This document shows positions 1-8,582 of a DNA stretch of 64,000 nt, piece by piece. How positions within the stretch are numbered: position 1 is the first letter of the stretch; every line of letters starts with the position of its first letter. Made by a program: the position numbers and the translations under genes. This DNA is from Dokdonella sp. (lineage in GTDB: Bacteria > Pseudomonadota > Gammaproteobacteria > Xanthomonadales > Rhodanobacteraceae). The notes under the pieces were generated by a model, which did not search any database, had not been told where the DNA came from, and saw only the letters and a list, made by a program, of their open reading frames with translations. The stretch spans positions 496,001 through 560,000 of the forward strand of contig NZ_JAHCAS010000002.1 in the NCBI RefSeq assembly GCF_019634775.1, given 5' to 3'.

Positions 1-565
1 CGAGCGCACCGATCGCGGCATGGTCGGGTTGCCAGGCGCGCAACGCGGATTCGCTGGCGAACTCGGCCAGCCACCAGCGTCGCCCCCCTTCGACGAAGGC
101 CGGCGGCAACGCGCCGAGATCGACGCCGTCGAGGATGCCGGCGAGCAAGGGCTGCGCGTCGATGCCGCATGTGAGCACACGCGAGCGAGGCGACTGCACA
201 GACAACCGGCGTGCATCGCCATCGCCCTCGACACGCACCGGCAGCAGGCCGGCCTGGCACTCCTGCACGAGCCGGCCGTCGCGCGGCATGGCGATGCCGG
301 CCTCGAGCACGGCATGTGCGCTGCCGATCGAGGGATGACCGGCGAAGGCGATCTCGCGCTGCGGCGTGAAGATGCGCACGCGATAGCTCGCCTGCGGCGT
401 CGTCGGCGTGAGCAGGAAAGTCGTTTCGACCAGATCGGTCCAGCGCGCGAAGGCCTGCATGGCTTCGTCGCTCCAGTCGTCGGCACCCACCACCACGCCG
501 AGCGGATTGCCGCCGCCGGGGCGATGGCTGAACACGTCGAGCTGGAAGTAGCGGTGTGCGGACAT
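1..565 (-). CDS. PhzF-family isomerase (partial, runs off left edge)
   Basis: Reading leftward from an ATG at 565, the frame is open to the window edge, giving about 188 N-terminal residues. It begins MSAHRYFQLDVFSHRPGGGN and continues with NPLGVVV, ETTFLL, YRVRIFTPQREIAFAGHPSIG and the next residues SAHAVL. This is the PhzF fold N-terminal lobe: the F.GNP-type loop and the E of ETTF (equivalent to the catalytic Glu of PhzF) are visible, as is the conserved FAGHP motif. PhzF-like proteins are cytosolic isomerases or epimerases acting on small hydroxy or amino acids. Genes of this type outside phenazine clusters have no firm substrate, and no phenazine genes are seen here. The C-terminal half lies outside the window. 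Confidence 0.85.
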   Translation of the reverse strand, partial: MSAHRYFQLDVFSHRPGGGNPLGVVVGADDWSDEAMQAFARWTDLVETTFLLTPTTPQASYRVRIFTPQREIAFAGHPSIGSAHAVLEAGIAMPRDGRLVQECQAGLLPVRVEGDGDARRLSVQSPRSRVLTCGIDAQPLLAGILDGVDLGALPPAFVEGGRRWWLAEFASESALRAWQPDHAAIGAL

Positions 566-607
566 GGTCGGCAGGGCAGGGATCGGGGCCGCGCAGCTTG
601 CCTCAGA

Positions 608-728
608 ACCGCTCGCCCGTGAACGGGCTCCCACGAAAACCATATGCGCCGCAGGAGCCCCTTCAGGGGCGATGCTTTCCGTGATGCCAGACGTCTTCGT
701 TGCTCGCCCGTAAACGGGTTCCTGCGGC
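608..728. repeat. REP/BIME-like cluster of three palindromic units
   Basis: Three related palindromes lie in the gap between two minus-strand genes: a reverse unit GCTCGCCCGTGAACGGGCTC at about 611, a forward unit GCAGGAGCCCCTTCAGGGGC at about 651 followed by GATGCTTT, and a reverse unit around 702-728 ending GGTTCCTGCGG. The same core, (G)CAGGAGCCC-loop-GGGCGAT, recurs at seven other places in this window, mostly as head-to-head pairs, as expected for REP/BIME elements mobilised by a RAYT (TnpA-REP) enzyme. No such enzyme gene is in the window. Confidence 0.75.
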
Positions 729-744
729 AAAGCGCGAGGTTGCC

Positions 745-1884
745 TCAACCCGCGGCTTTGGCTTTCCACGCGTCCAGCAGGGTCTTTTCACGCTCGGGCG
801 TGAGTCCGGAACCGAGTTTGGCCTGGCGTTCGGCCGGCAGCGACTTGAACCATGCCAGCGTATCGCTGGCAGTGGTCGCGAGCGGTCGGAAGCTGAGTCC
901 GGTGGCGAGGGCGCGGCCGATGTTGCGCTGGCCGAAGCCGGCACTGTCGCCCTGGGCCGGAATCCAGACCGGCATGTCGCTCCATGGCGAGACTTTCTGT
1001 TCGGCGAGGAACGTCGTGGGAATCCAGTGCAGCGTCGCACCGGCGGTGGTGGTCGCGCGGATGCCGTGCAGCAGTGCGGCCATCGACATCGTGTAGTTCG
1101 GTCCGGTCGCATTGAAGACGCCGAACGTACGCGATTCGGCAAGGCGGATCATCCACTCGGTGAGGTCGCGGGCATCGATGACCTGCACGGGATCACTGCC
1201 GTCGCCGGGTGCGACCACGTCGCCACCCTGGGCGAGACGCACGGGCCAGTACGTGAAGCGGTCGGTCGGGTCGCCTGGGCCGACGATGAGTCCAGGCCGC
1301 ACGATCGTGGCGGTGCCGCGGAACTGCTTGCGTGCCTCGAATTCACACGCGGCCTTGAGCGGGCCGTACAGCGCCATGTTCGCACGCAGGCTGTCACGCG
1401 TCTCCTTCATGACGTTGCGGCCGGTGTACTTGGCCAGCGCGGCATCCTCGTCGGCGTTCGGCGTGCCATTGTCGGCATAGACCGAGATCGTCGAGACGAA
1501 CATGTACTGTTTGACCTTGCCCTTGAGTACCTTGGCGGCGTCGCGAACCCAGAACGGCGTGCTGGTCGGGTTGTCGATGCAGACATCCCATTCGCGCCCC
1601 TTGAGTGCGGCGAGGTCGCCCTTGTCACGGTCGCCGTTGAGGTGCTCGACACCCCCGGGGAGATCGGCCTGGCGTTGGCCGCGGTTGAACACCGTGACCT
1701 GGTGGCCACGTGCCACCGCGTAGCGCACCTGGTGCGGGCCGATGAAGCCGGTGCCACCGAGAATCAGGATGCGCAATGGTTTGATGGCCGGCGTGTCGGC
1801 GCGCAGCAGGCCGGGGCGTGCGGTCAGGCCGAGTGCGCCGGCGAGTGCGCCGAGCTTGATAAGATCGCGGCGACTGATCGGCAT
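745..1884 (-). CDS. Tat-exported NAD-dependent epimerase/dehydratase-like protein
   Basis: The ATG at 1884 (379 aa) is chosen because it is preceded by GAGGAAC and opens a clear twin-arginine signal, SRRDLIKLGALAGALGL, ending near LLRADTPA. An upstream in-frame extension lacks coding character. After the signal comes a Rossmann entry, LRILILGGTGFIGPHQVRYA, then FNRGQ, CIDNPTST, MFVSTISVYAD and, further on, Y-x3-K in MALYGPLKAACE. This is the extended short-chain dehydrogenase/epimerase family, and related proteins are annotated as NAD-dependent epimerase or sugar reductase. A Tat signal implies that it folds with its nucleotide in the cytoplasm and works in the periplasm. Its substrate is unknown. 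It is divergent from uup. Confidence 0.85.
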   Translation of the reverse strand: MPISRRDLIKLGALAGALGLTARPGLLRADTPAIKPLRILILGGTGFIGPHQVRYAVARGHQVTVFNRGQRQADLPGGVEHLNGDRDKGDLAALKGREWDVCIDNPTSTPFWVRDAAKVLKGKVKQYMFVSTISVYADNGTPNADEDAALAKYTGRNVMKETRDSLRANMALYGPLKAACEFEARKQFRGTATIVRPGLIVGPGDPTDRFTYWPVRLAQGGDVVAPGDGSDPVQVIDARDLTEWMIRLAESRTFGVFNATGPNYTMSMAALLHGIRATTTAGATLHWIPTTFLAEQKVSPWSDMPVWIPAQGDSAGFGQRNIGRALATGLSFRPLATTASDTLAWFKSLPAERQAKLGSGLTPEREKTLLDAWKAKAAG

Positions 1885-2011
1885 GGCGGGTTCCTCGTTG
1901 GTCGGATTCGGATGGCAGTGAAGCGGGTGCCGAGCCTGTCGTCGCCCGTGCGGGCCATACAGTGCCATCAGTCCTTCCCTGTCTTTCGTCATACCTCCAA
2001 CCGGTTAGCAG

Positions 2012-3892
2012 ATGGCCCTCGTCGAAACCCGCAAGCTCGACTACAGCGTCGGCGGTCCGTTGCTGCTCGAGGGCGTCGATTTCGCCCTCGAATCGCGTGA
2101 ACGGGTCTGCATCGTCGGTCGCAACGGTGCCGGCAAGTCGACCCTGATGCGCCTGCTCGCCGGAGAAATCCGCCCGGACGACGGCGAGGTGCGCGTTTCG
2201 CCCGGTGTCGTGGTCGCGCGCCTTGCCCAGGAAGTTCCGCACGATCTCGATGGCACGATATTCGACGTCGTCGCCGCTGCACTCGGCGACATCGGCCAGT
2301 TGCTCGCCGAGTTCCATCGTCTCAGCCATGCGCTCGACGGCGAAGCCGACCTGCGCGCGCTGGCCGCCGTGCAGGCGCGCATCGACGGCGCCGACGGCTG
2401 GGATCTCGACCGCCGTGTGACCGAGGTGCTGGCGCGCCTCGAACTGCCCGAGGATGCGGCGTTTGCTGCGCAGTCCGGCGGCATGAAGCGTCGCGTCCTG
2501 CTCGCCCGCGCGCTGGTGCGCGCACCTGATGTGTTGTTGCTCGATGAGCCGACCAACCATCTCGACATCGAAGCGATTGCCTGGCTGGAGGAGCTCGTGC
2601 GTGGCTTCGCCGGCAGCGTCGTTTTCATCACCCACGACCGGAGATTCCTGCGCGAGCTGGCCACGCGCATCGTCGAGATCGATCGGGGCACGCTGACCAG
2701 TTGGCCGGGCGACTACGCAAATTACCTGCGCCGGCGTGAAGAGCGCCAGCACGCCGAAGCCCAGGCCAACGCCCTGTTCGACAAGCGCCTTGCTGCCGAG
2801 GAGGTGTGGATCCGCCAGGGCATCAAGGCACGGCGCACGCGTGACGAGGGTCGCGTGCGCCGGCTCGAGGCAATGCGCCGCGAACGCAGCGAACGTCGTG
2901 AGCGCACCGGCCGCGTGCGTCTTGAAATGACCGCCGCGCAGAACTCGGGACGCAAGGTCGTCGAGGCAAGAAACGTCGACTATGCGATCGGCGGACGCAC
3001 CCTGGTGCGTGATTTCTCGACGACAATCCTGCGCGGCGACCGCGTTGGCCTGATCGGCCCGAACGGCGCCGGCAAGACCACGCTGCTGCGCCTGCTGCTC
3101 GGCGAACTATTGCCGGATAGCGGTGAAATCGAACTCGGCACCCAGCTCGAAGTTGCCTATTTCGACCAGCACCGCGCGCAACTGCGCGAGGATCTGAACG
3201 CGCTCGACAACGTCGCCGACGGCCGCGAGTTCATCGAAGTCGGCGGTACGCGCAAGCATGCGATCGGCTACCTGCAGGATTTCCTGTTCACGCCGGAACG
3301 GGCGCGTGCACCGATCTCGGCGCTCTCCGGCGGCGAGCGCAACCGCCTGCTGCTGGCCAGGCTGTTCGCAAAGCCCTCGAACCTGTTGGTCATGGACGAA
3401 CCGACCAATGACCTCGACGTGGAGACCCTCGAACTGTTGGAAGAGCGGTTGATGGAATACCCGGGCACGCTGCTGCTGGTCTCGCACGATCGCGAGTTCC
3501 TCGACAACGTCGTCACCAGCACGCTCGCGCTCGAAGGGGAAGGGCGCATCGGCGAATACGTCGGTGGCTACAGCGAATGGCTGCGCCAGCGGCCACCATC
3601 TGCAGCGGCTCTCGTCGGTGCCGCGAAAGCCGCGCCGCAACCGGTCGGGGCCGCGCCGGTGCCCACTTCAGCGAAGCGCAAGCTCGGTTACCGGGAAGCG
3701 CGCGAGCTTGAGCAACTGCCGCAGCGCATCGAGGCGCTGGAGGCCCGCATCGCCACGATGACCGCCGCGATGGGCGACCCGGCCTTCTTTCGCCAGGACG
3801 GTGCCGCCATCGCCGCCGCGAATACCGAACTGGCGGCAGTCCAGGCCGAGCTCGATGCCGCCTATGAACGTTGGCAGGCGCTCGAGGCATGA
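2012..3892 (+). CDS. uup: ABC-F family ATPase Uup
   Basis: The 626-aa protein has two ATP-binding cassettes in tandem and no membrane segments, so it is a soluble ABC-F protein. Cassette 1 has Walker A GRNGAGKST, signature AAQSGGMKRRVLLARAL (a divergent LSGGE) and Walker B LLLDEPTNHLDIE. Cassette 2 has GPNGAGKTT, LSGGERNRLLLARLF and LVMDEPTNDLDVE. A charged linker joins the cassettes, and the C-terminal region (about 545-626) is rich in E/A/R and probably forms the coiled-coil DNA-binding domain typical of Uup. Length matches E. coli Uup (635 aa). Uup acts with ribosomes and branched DNA intermediates and limits precise transposon excision. The ATG at 2012 has only a weak ribosome-binding site. 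Confidence 0.93.
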   Translation: MALVETRKLDYSVGGPLLLEGVDFALESRERVCIVGRNGAGKSTLMRLLAGEIRPDDGEVRVSPGVVVARLAQEVPHDLDGTIFDVVAAALGDIGQLLAEFHRLSHALDGEADLRALAAVQARIDGADGWDLDRRVTEVLARLELPEDAAFAAQSGGMKRRVLLARALVRAPDVLLLDEPTNHLDIEAIAWLEELVRGFAGSVVFITHDRRFLRELATRIVEIDRGTLTSWPGDYANYLRRREERQHAEAQANALFDKRLAAEEVWIRQGIKARRTRDEGRVRRLEAMRRERSERRERTGRVRLEMTAAQNSGRKVVEARNVDYAIGGRTLVRDFSTTILRGDRVGLIGPNGAGKTTLLRLLLGELLPDSGEIELGTQLEVAYFDQHRAQLREDLNALDNVADGREFIEVGGTRKHAIGYLQDFLFTPERARAPISALSGGERNRLLLARLFAKPSNLLVMDEPTNDLDVETLELLEERLMEYPGTLLLVSHDREFLDNVVTSTLALEGEGRIGEYVGGYSEWLRQRPPSAAALVGAAKAAPQPVGAAPVPTSAKRKLGYREARELEQLPQRIEALEARIATMTAAMGDPAFFRQDGAAIAAANTELAAVQAELDAAYERWQALEA

Positions 3893-3944
3893 CGTTGCAT
3901 CGACGTGGCTGCTAGGCTCTGCGTCCTGCTGCGAGGGTGGTTCC

Positions 3945-5333
3945 ATGTCCATGACACGATTCCGACGCCATCTCCTTGCGGTCGCCCTGGCTCTCATTGC
4001 GGTGGCGGCTCACGCCGCCGATACCGATCGGCGCGCCGTTCTCGTCGACATCCGCACGGCGACCGCGGCCGAAGTCGACGCCTGGCGCACCGCGGCGGGC
4101 GTGGACTGGTGGCTCGAACTCGGCGACGAGCTGTTGCTATCGGGCGACGTGTCGGCGATGCGGCGTGCGATCGCACGCGATGTGGTCCTGCGTGATCTCG
4201 GCAAGTTCGAACCTCAGGATCTTGTCCTTCATGCGCGCGGCTGTGCGGTCGACCTGACCCCACCCGATCTGCTTGTCTATCCTGGTTCGCGCTACGACCT
4301 GCTGCTGCGTCCCGACGCTGCGCGCATGGCCGCGCTCGGCCACGGCGACCCGGCCCATGTCGGCGCTGATGAATGGGTCGAGGTACAGCCGAACAGCGTG
4401 ATTGCCCGTCAGTACCGCTTCGAGCGGCCGCGGGCTCTGCCTGCCGATCCGGCGATCAGCATGCTGGTTGCCGAGGTCGATACCGCGCGCTGGTTTGCCG
4501 ACGTTGAAATGCTGGCGTCATGGGATCGTTCCAGCTTTTCTTCCGAATTGGCTACCGCGCGGCAGTGGATAGCTGCGCGCTTCGCCGCGCTCGGTCTCGA
4601 GGTCAGCGAGCCGTCGTTCTCACTGGTATACGGCGCTACCACCTATACGCCGTCGAACGTCATCGGCCGGCTCGTCGGTGCGACGCGCCCGGACGACTGG
4701 GTCATCGTTGGCGGCCACTACGATTCGCGCAATGCGATCAACTCGCCGGCATATGCAGCCGATACTCCCGGCGCCGATGACAATGCGACCGGCTGCTCGG
4801 CGGTGCTCGAACTCGCGCGCATCTTCAGCCGCAAGCGCCCGGCGGCGACCATGTTCTTCATGTGCTATGCGGGCGAGGAGCAGGGTCTGGTCGGCAGCGG
4901 TGCGCATGCGGCGGGACTGCAGGCGAGCGGCGAATTGAGCAAGGTTCGACTCGCCGCGATCATGGACATGATCGGTTGGTCGCCGAACGCCACTTTGGGC
5001 GCCGACCTCGACACCACGTCGGCCAACCTCGCCACACGCAACCTGTTCGCCGATGCCGCACTGACCTACGTGCCGGAACTTGCGATTACGGTCAGCCCGC
5101 TGACCTGTTGCTCCGACCACATGCCCTACATCAATCGTGGACGCCCAGGCATCCTCAGCATCCATCGCAGCTACACCGGCTACGTGCACTACCACAAGTC
5201 GACTGACCTGCCGGCCAATCTCGGCAGCCACGCGCAGGCGATCGGCGGAGCGATCATGAAAATGAACGTGGCTGCGGTGGCCAGCGTGGCCGGACCGATG
5301 GATCGAATCTTCAGCCATGATTTCGACGATTGA
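3945..5333 (+). CDS. Secreted M28 family metallopeptidase
   Basis: The ATG at 3945, after GAGGGTGG, opens a signal peptide (RRHLLAVALALIAVAAHA/AD), giving a 462-aa precursor. After an N-terminal region of about 190 residues comes the M28 zinc aminopeptidase domain: GGHYDSRN (zinc His), PGADDNATG (bridging Asp), YAGEEQGLVGS (catalytic and zinc Glu), MDMIGW (zinc Asp) and CCSDHMPY (zinc His). All five metal ligands are therefore present. Members remove N-terminal residues from peptides outside the cytoplasm, usually with two zinc ions. The N-terminal region looks like a pro- or accessory domain. It follows uup at about 50 bp and could be read from the same transcript. Confidence 0.9.
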   Translation: MSMTRFRRHLLAVALALIAVAAHAADTDRRAVLVDIRTATAAEVDAWRTAAGVDWWLELGDELLLSGDVSAMRRAIARDVVLRDLGKFEPQDLVLHARGCAVDLTPPDLLVYPGSRYDLLLRPDAARMAALGHGDPAHVGADEWVEVQPNSVIARQYRFERPRALPADPAISMLVAEVDTARWFADVEMLASWDRSSFSSELATARQWIAARFAALGLEVSEPSFSLVYGATTYTPSNVIGRLVGATRPDDWVIVGGHYDSRNAINSPAYAADTPGADDNATGCSAVLELARIFSRKRPAATMFFMCYAGEEQGLVGSGAHAAGLQASGELSKVRLAAIMDMIGWSPNATLGADLDTTSANLATRNLFADAALTYVPELAITVSPLTCCSDHMPYINRGRPGILSIHRSYTGYVHYHKSTDLPANLGSHAQAIGGAIMKMNVAAVASVAGPMDRIFSHDFDD

Positions 5334-5432
5334 GGGCAAGTGGGACGATCACTCTCGTCGGACCTGCCTGCCGCTTTCGTGCTGCCCGACCAACGTCAAA
5401 CCAAACCTGCCAATCGTCCGGAGGCTTCAACG

Positions 5433-5915
5433 ATGACAACCGTCTACGACTTTTCCGCCCGCGACATCGATGGCAACGAACGTCCGCTCGCCGATTTCCG
5501 CGGCGAGGCCCTGCTCATCGTCAATGTGGCTTCGAAGTGCGGGTTCACGCCGCAGTACAAGGGCCTGGAAGAGCTGCACCGGAAGTACCATGCGCAGGGG
5601 TTCAGCGTGCTCGGCTTTCCCTGCGACCAGTTCGGCCATCAGGAGCCCGGCGACGAGGACGAGATCCGCAACTTCTGCTCGCTGACCTATGACGTCAGCT
5701 TCCCGATGTTCGCCAAGATCGACGTCAATGGCAGTGGCGCACACCCGCTCTACCAATGGTTGCGCAAGGAGAAGCCGGGTCTGCTCGGCTCGACCGCGAT
5801 CAAGTGGAACTTCACCAAGTTCCTGGTCGACCGCGATGGCGTGCCGCTCAAGCGCTACGCGCCGACCGACACGCCCGAGTCGATCGGCAAGGACCTGCCG
5901 GCGGTGCTGGGCTAG
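5433..5915 (+). CDS. Glutathione peroxidase (Cys type)
   Basis: The 160-aa protein starts at the ATG at 5433, with GGAGG nine bases upstream. The thioredoxin-fold motifs of the GPx family are in order: VNVASKCGFTPQY with the peroxidatic Cys36 in the selenocysteine position, the conserved GFPCDQFGHQEPG segment with the catalytic Gln, and AIKWNFTKFLVDRDG with the Trp-Asn pair. It reduces H2O2 and organic hydroperoxides in the cytoplasm. Bacterial Cys-GPx enzymes of this type (BtuE/BsaA-like) often prefer thioredoxin over glutathione. A perfect REP pair follows the stop codon. Confidence 0.95.
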   Translation: MTTVYDFSARDIDGNERPLADFRGEALLIVNVASKCGFTPQYKGLEELHRKYHAQGFSVLGFPCDQFGHQEPGDEDEIRNFCSLTYDVSFPMFAKIDVNGSGAHPLYQWLRKEKPGLLGSTAIKWNFTKFLVDRDGVPLKRYAPTDTPESIGKDLPAVLG

Positions 5916-5943
5916 TCGTCGCGCAAGATGTCATATGACGCCA

Positions 5944-6011
5944 GCAGGAGCGCACCCTGTGCGCGATTGAGGCGTCGCGGAAAACCGATCGCGCACAGGG
6001 TGCGCTCCTGC
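5944..6011. repeat. REP pair forming a perfect 24-bp inverted repeat
   Basis: The arm at 5944-5967 begins GCAGGAGCGCACCCTG and is repeated exactly in inverse at 5988-6011, with a 20-base spacer. It lies between the convergent gpx and mtnC genes, where the resulting hairpin could stop or protect transcripts from both sides. The loop variant (CACCCTGTG) differs from the CCCCTTCAGGGG core used elsewhere in the window, so at least two REP subtypes occur. Confidence 0.85.
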
Positions 6012-6042
6012 GGGTGACGGGGGCGCGCGCAGGGTTCCCAGT

Positions 6043-6735
6043 CTACAAATCGGTTGGCTCGATCGCGTCGAAGCTCGTCACGCAGGGATGGCGCGCGTCG
6101 GCCGGGCAGCCGCCTGCATCACGGGCGAGTTGCACGGTGGCAAGGCCCGAAGCCTTCGCCGCGTCGAGTTCCTCGGCGATGTCGGACAAGAACAGGATCG
6201 CACCGGGTTCGACACCGATCGCAGTGGCAATGCGCGCATACGACGCGGCCTCGCGCTTGGCGCCGGTTTCGGTATCGAAGTAACCACTGAACAGCGGAGT
6301 GAGGTCGCCGGCTTCGGTATGGCCGAACAACAGCTTCTGCGCCGGCACCGAGCCTGACGAGTACACGTACAGCGCCAGGCCGCGCGCGTGCCATTCGCGC
6401 AGGCACGGCGCGACGTCGGCATAGACATGTGCGCGGAATGCGCCATCGGCGTAGCCGTCTTCCCAGATCATGCCCTGCAGCGCCTTCAGCGCGGTCGATT
6501 TGCGATCGGCATCGATCCAGCCGATGAGCAGGTCGATGATTTCCTGCTCACTGGCCGAGACGAGGCCGGCTTCCTTCGCTGCTTCATGCAGCCAGTGCTG
6601 CACCTCGGGCTTGTCGGCGTGGGTGACGACGAAGGCCGGCAGGCGTTCGCGCGCGAACGGGAACAGCACGTCCTTGACGAAGCTGATCGAACTGGTCGTG
6701 CCTTCGATGTCGGTGAGGATCGCACGGATCGTCAT
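6043..6735 (-). CDS. mtnC: Acireductone synthase (enolase-phosphatase E1)
   Basis: The 230-aa HAD-superfamily protein begins [20 protein letters not shown], carrying the nucleophile Asp9 and the E1-specific Glu11. The second HAD motif is YVYSSGS, the lysine motif lies around [14 protein letters not shown], and the acidic motif is [14 protein letters not shown]. Length and motifs match MtnC. It enolises and dephosphorylates 2,3-diketo-5-methylthiopentyl-1-phosphate to acireductone in methionine salvage. It is third in the order mtnB-mtnD-mtnC on the minus strand, but a 518-base gap separates it from mtnD, so it may have its own promoter. Confidence 0.95.
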   Translation of the reverse strand: MTIRAILTDIEGTTSSISFVKDVLFPFARERLPAFVVTHADKPEVQHWLHEAAKEAGLVSASEQEIIDLLIGWIDADRKSTALKALQGMIWEDGYADGAFRAHVYADVAPCLREWHARGLALYVYSSGSVPAQKLLFGHTEAGDLTPLFSGYFDTETGAKREAASYARIATAIGVEPGAILFLSDIAEELDAAKASGLATVQLARDAGGCPADARHPCVTSFDAIEPTDL

Positions 6736-7253
6736 GGCGGCGCTCCGAGGGGAGGGGGCGCAAGATTAGCAGGCGTCGTGCATGGCGCAGGGAGGCGACG
6801 CGCGGGGCGAGGGCGTGGCAAGGATCAGGGCATCCCTGCGTGCGGATGCGCGCCGCGGTCGCCTCGATGTGGGTTCGTCAATCGTCCGGTCCGGCCATCG
6901 GTTGCCGTGCTTCAGCCGGCGTCGCGCCCAGGATGCCGACGTTGATGACCGTTTTGCGCGCCAAATTGCGTCTCATTAGTTCGAAGCTCACGGGAATCGC
7001 ATCCGTTCCACAGCCGGATGGCGGTTTCCGTGGGCTCCAGACGGCACACCCCGTCCGTCTGGGGGGCGCGCCCGCATACCCCAAGGTGCGTGGCGCGCTC
7101 CGGTTTTTTCTTCGACATGCCTCGATCGGTCCGCCGTTGCGACGGAAAACGTTCCCGCGGGACTTTGCGTTCGTGGCTGCACCTTCCGCCACGATTCGAC
7201 GATTCAGGACAACCACTGCCGCTTTCGCGCGGACGGCGCGTGCTGCCGGCGCA
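6736..7253. other. Long gap between mtnD and mtnC with hairpins, no clear gene
   Basis: No frame here has convincing protein character. Around 7046-7071 there is a perfect 8-bp hairpin (CCAGACGG ... CCGTCTGG). Just beyond it GCGCGCC near 7068-7076 can pair with GGCGCGC near 7092-7100, and the plus strand then shows a run of six T near 7103-7108. On the minus strand the same block would be an untranslated leader of mtnC or a separate small RNA. I could not match it to a known riboswitch consensus. Confidence 0.35.
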
Positions 7254-7823
7254 TCACGCCGTCGTCGTCGCTGAGGCGTGTGGCAGCATGCGTGGAAATC
7301 GTTCCGCGATGGCGTCGCCGGTGAAGTTCGCCACCCAGCCGGCCGGGTTGTTGAACAGGCGGATCGCGACGAAGTACGGCGACTCACTCATGTCGAACCA
7401 GTGGCGCGTGCCGTCGGGTACGCCGATGAGGTCGCCCTGTTCGCAGAGCACGTCATAGACCTTGTCGCCGAGGTGCAGGGTGAACTGGCCAGCGCCGGCG
7501 ACGAAGAAGCGCACCTCGTCCTCGGCATGGGTGTGCTCGCTGAGGAACTTGGCGCGAAATGCGGCACGCTCAGGATGGTCCGGAGTCAGGCTGACCACAT
7601 CGACGGTCTGGTAGCCTTCCTCGCGCATCAGGCGATCGATGTCCTCGCGATAGGCGGCGATGACCTCATCCTGGCTGGCGCCGGGGGCGATCGGCTGGTT
7701 TGCCTGCCAGCGTTCGAAGCGCACGCCGGCCTTGCCCAATTCGCGGGTGATGTCGTTGAAGTCGGTGTAGGTCGCCAGCGGCGCGTCGCCGTGGTCGTCG
7801 CGGAAAATGCGCAAGCGGCTCAT
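7254..7823 (-). CDS. mtnD: Acireductone dioxygenase
   Basis: The 189-aa cupin protein starts [10 protein letters not shown]. The metal site is visible in [18 protein letters not shown] (two His and one Glu of the 3-His/1-Glu set) and in GTRHWFDM (third His). Such enzymes with Fe(II) convert acireductone to 2-keto-4-methylthiobutyrate plus formate; with Ni(II) they make methylthiopropionate, formate and CO. Its ATG overlaps the mtnB stop codon (ATGA), showing translational coupling to the preceding step of methionine salvage. Confidence 0.96.
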   Translation of the reverse strand: MSRLRIFRDDHGDAPLATYTDFNDITRELGKAGVRFERWQANQPIAPGASQDEVIAAYREDIDRLMREEGYQTVDVVSLTPDHPERAAFRAKFLSEHTHAEDEVRFFVAGAGQFTLHLGDKVYDVLCEQGDLIGVPDGTRHWFDMSESPYFVAIRLFNNPAGWVANFTGDAIAERFPRMLPHASATTTA

Positions 7824-8467
7824 CGTGACAGTCTCCTCAGGTCCAGCTCGCAGTTCAGCAGGAACTCGAAGGCCTCGATATGGCGTTTGGCCTCATCCAT
7901 GTCAACGCCCCAAGTGTAGATGCCGTGGCCGTCGATGAGATAGCCATGCAGCGGCTTGCCGGCATCCAGCCAGGCATCGACCCGGGCGACCAACTCGCTC
8001 ATGTCCTGGGTGTTCGGGAACACCGGCAGGTCGAGCACGCTCTCGTGAGTCGTGCAACCGGCAATCGCCTTCTGCAGTTCCCATCCTTCGAAGCGCACCA
8101 GGCCTTCCTGCGCGTACAGCCGTGAGGCCACGCTCTGTGCACGTGAATGCGTGTGCAGGACTGCGCCGGCCCCGGCGAAACGACGGTAGATCTGCGTGTG
8201 CAGGGCCGTCTCCGCGGACGGACGCCGACTCGTGCCGACCGCTCTCGCATCGAGGTCGACGACCATGATGTCATCGATGCCCAGTCGGCCCTTGTCGCGG
8301 CCGGATACCGTCACGGCGGCATGCGAGGCATCCAGGCGCATCGAGAAGTTGCTGCTGGTCGCTGGTGTCCAGCCACGGCCGGACAGGTCGCGACCGGCGG
8401 CAGCGATGATTTCGGCGCATTCGCGCAGGCGGGCAGGGGCGTACGGGAGCGCGGTGGTGTCGGTCAT
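7820..8467 (-). CDS. mtnB: Methylthioribulose-1-phosphate dehydratase
   Basis: The start is placed at the ATG at 8467 ([11 protein letters not shown], 215 aa) because family members are about 205-215 aa. Earlier in-frame starts at 8482 and 8500 add up to 11 residues, and none of the three has a strong ribosome-binding site. The class II aldolase fold is clear: [46 protein letters not shown] (zinc His pair) and [11 protein letters not shown] (third His). It dehydrates 5-methylthioribulose-1-phosphate in the cytoplasm. It is the first gene of mtnB-mtnD(-mtnC). Confidence 0.94.
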   Translation of the reverse strand: MTDTTALPYAPARLRECAEIIAAAGRDLSGRGWTPATSSNFSMRLDASHAAVTVSGRDKGRLGIDDIMVVDLDARAVGTSRRPSAETALHTQIYRRFAGAGAVLHTHSRAQSVASRLYAQEGLVRFEGWELQKAIAGCTTHESVLDLPVFPNTQDMSELVARVDAWLDAGKPLHGYLIDGHGIYTWGVDMDEAKRHIEAFEFLLNCELDLRRLSR

Positions 8468-8582
8468 CTGGCAGATGGCCATCCAAACGGGGGCTGGCAA
8501 CTATACGTGACCAGGAACCTGGTCGCGCGCAATGAGACGCGGTCTGCGATCATCGGCACTTCGATCCGGCCGGTGGAGACCG

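Noticed and set aside
6900-7250. SAM or cobalamin riboswitch ahead of mtnC
   Set aside because: I could not find the conserved core of either class; only generic hairpins are visible.
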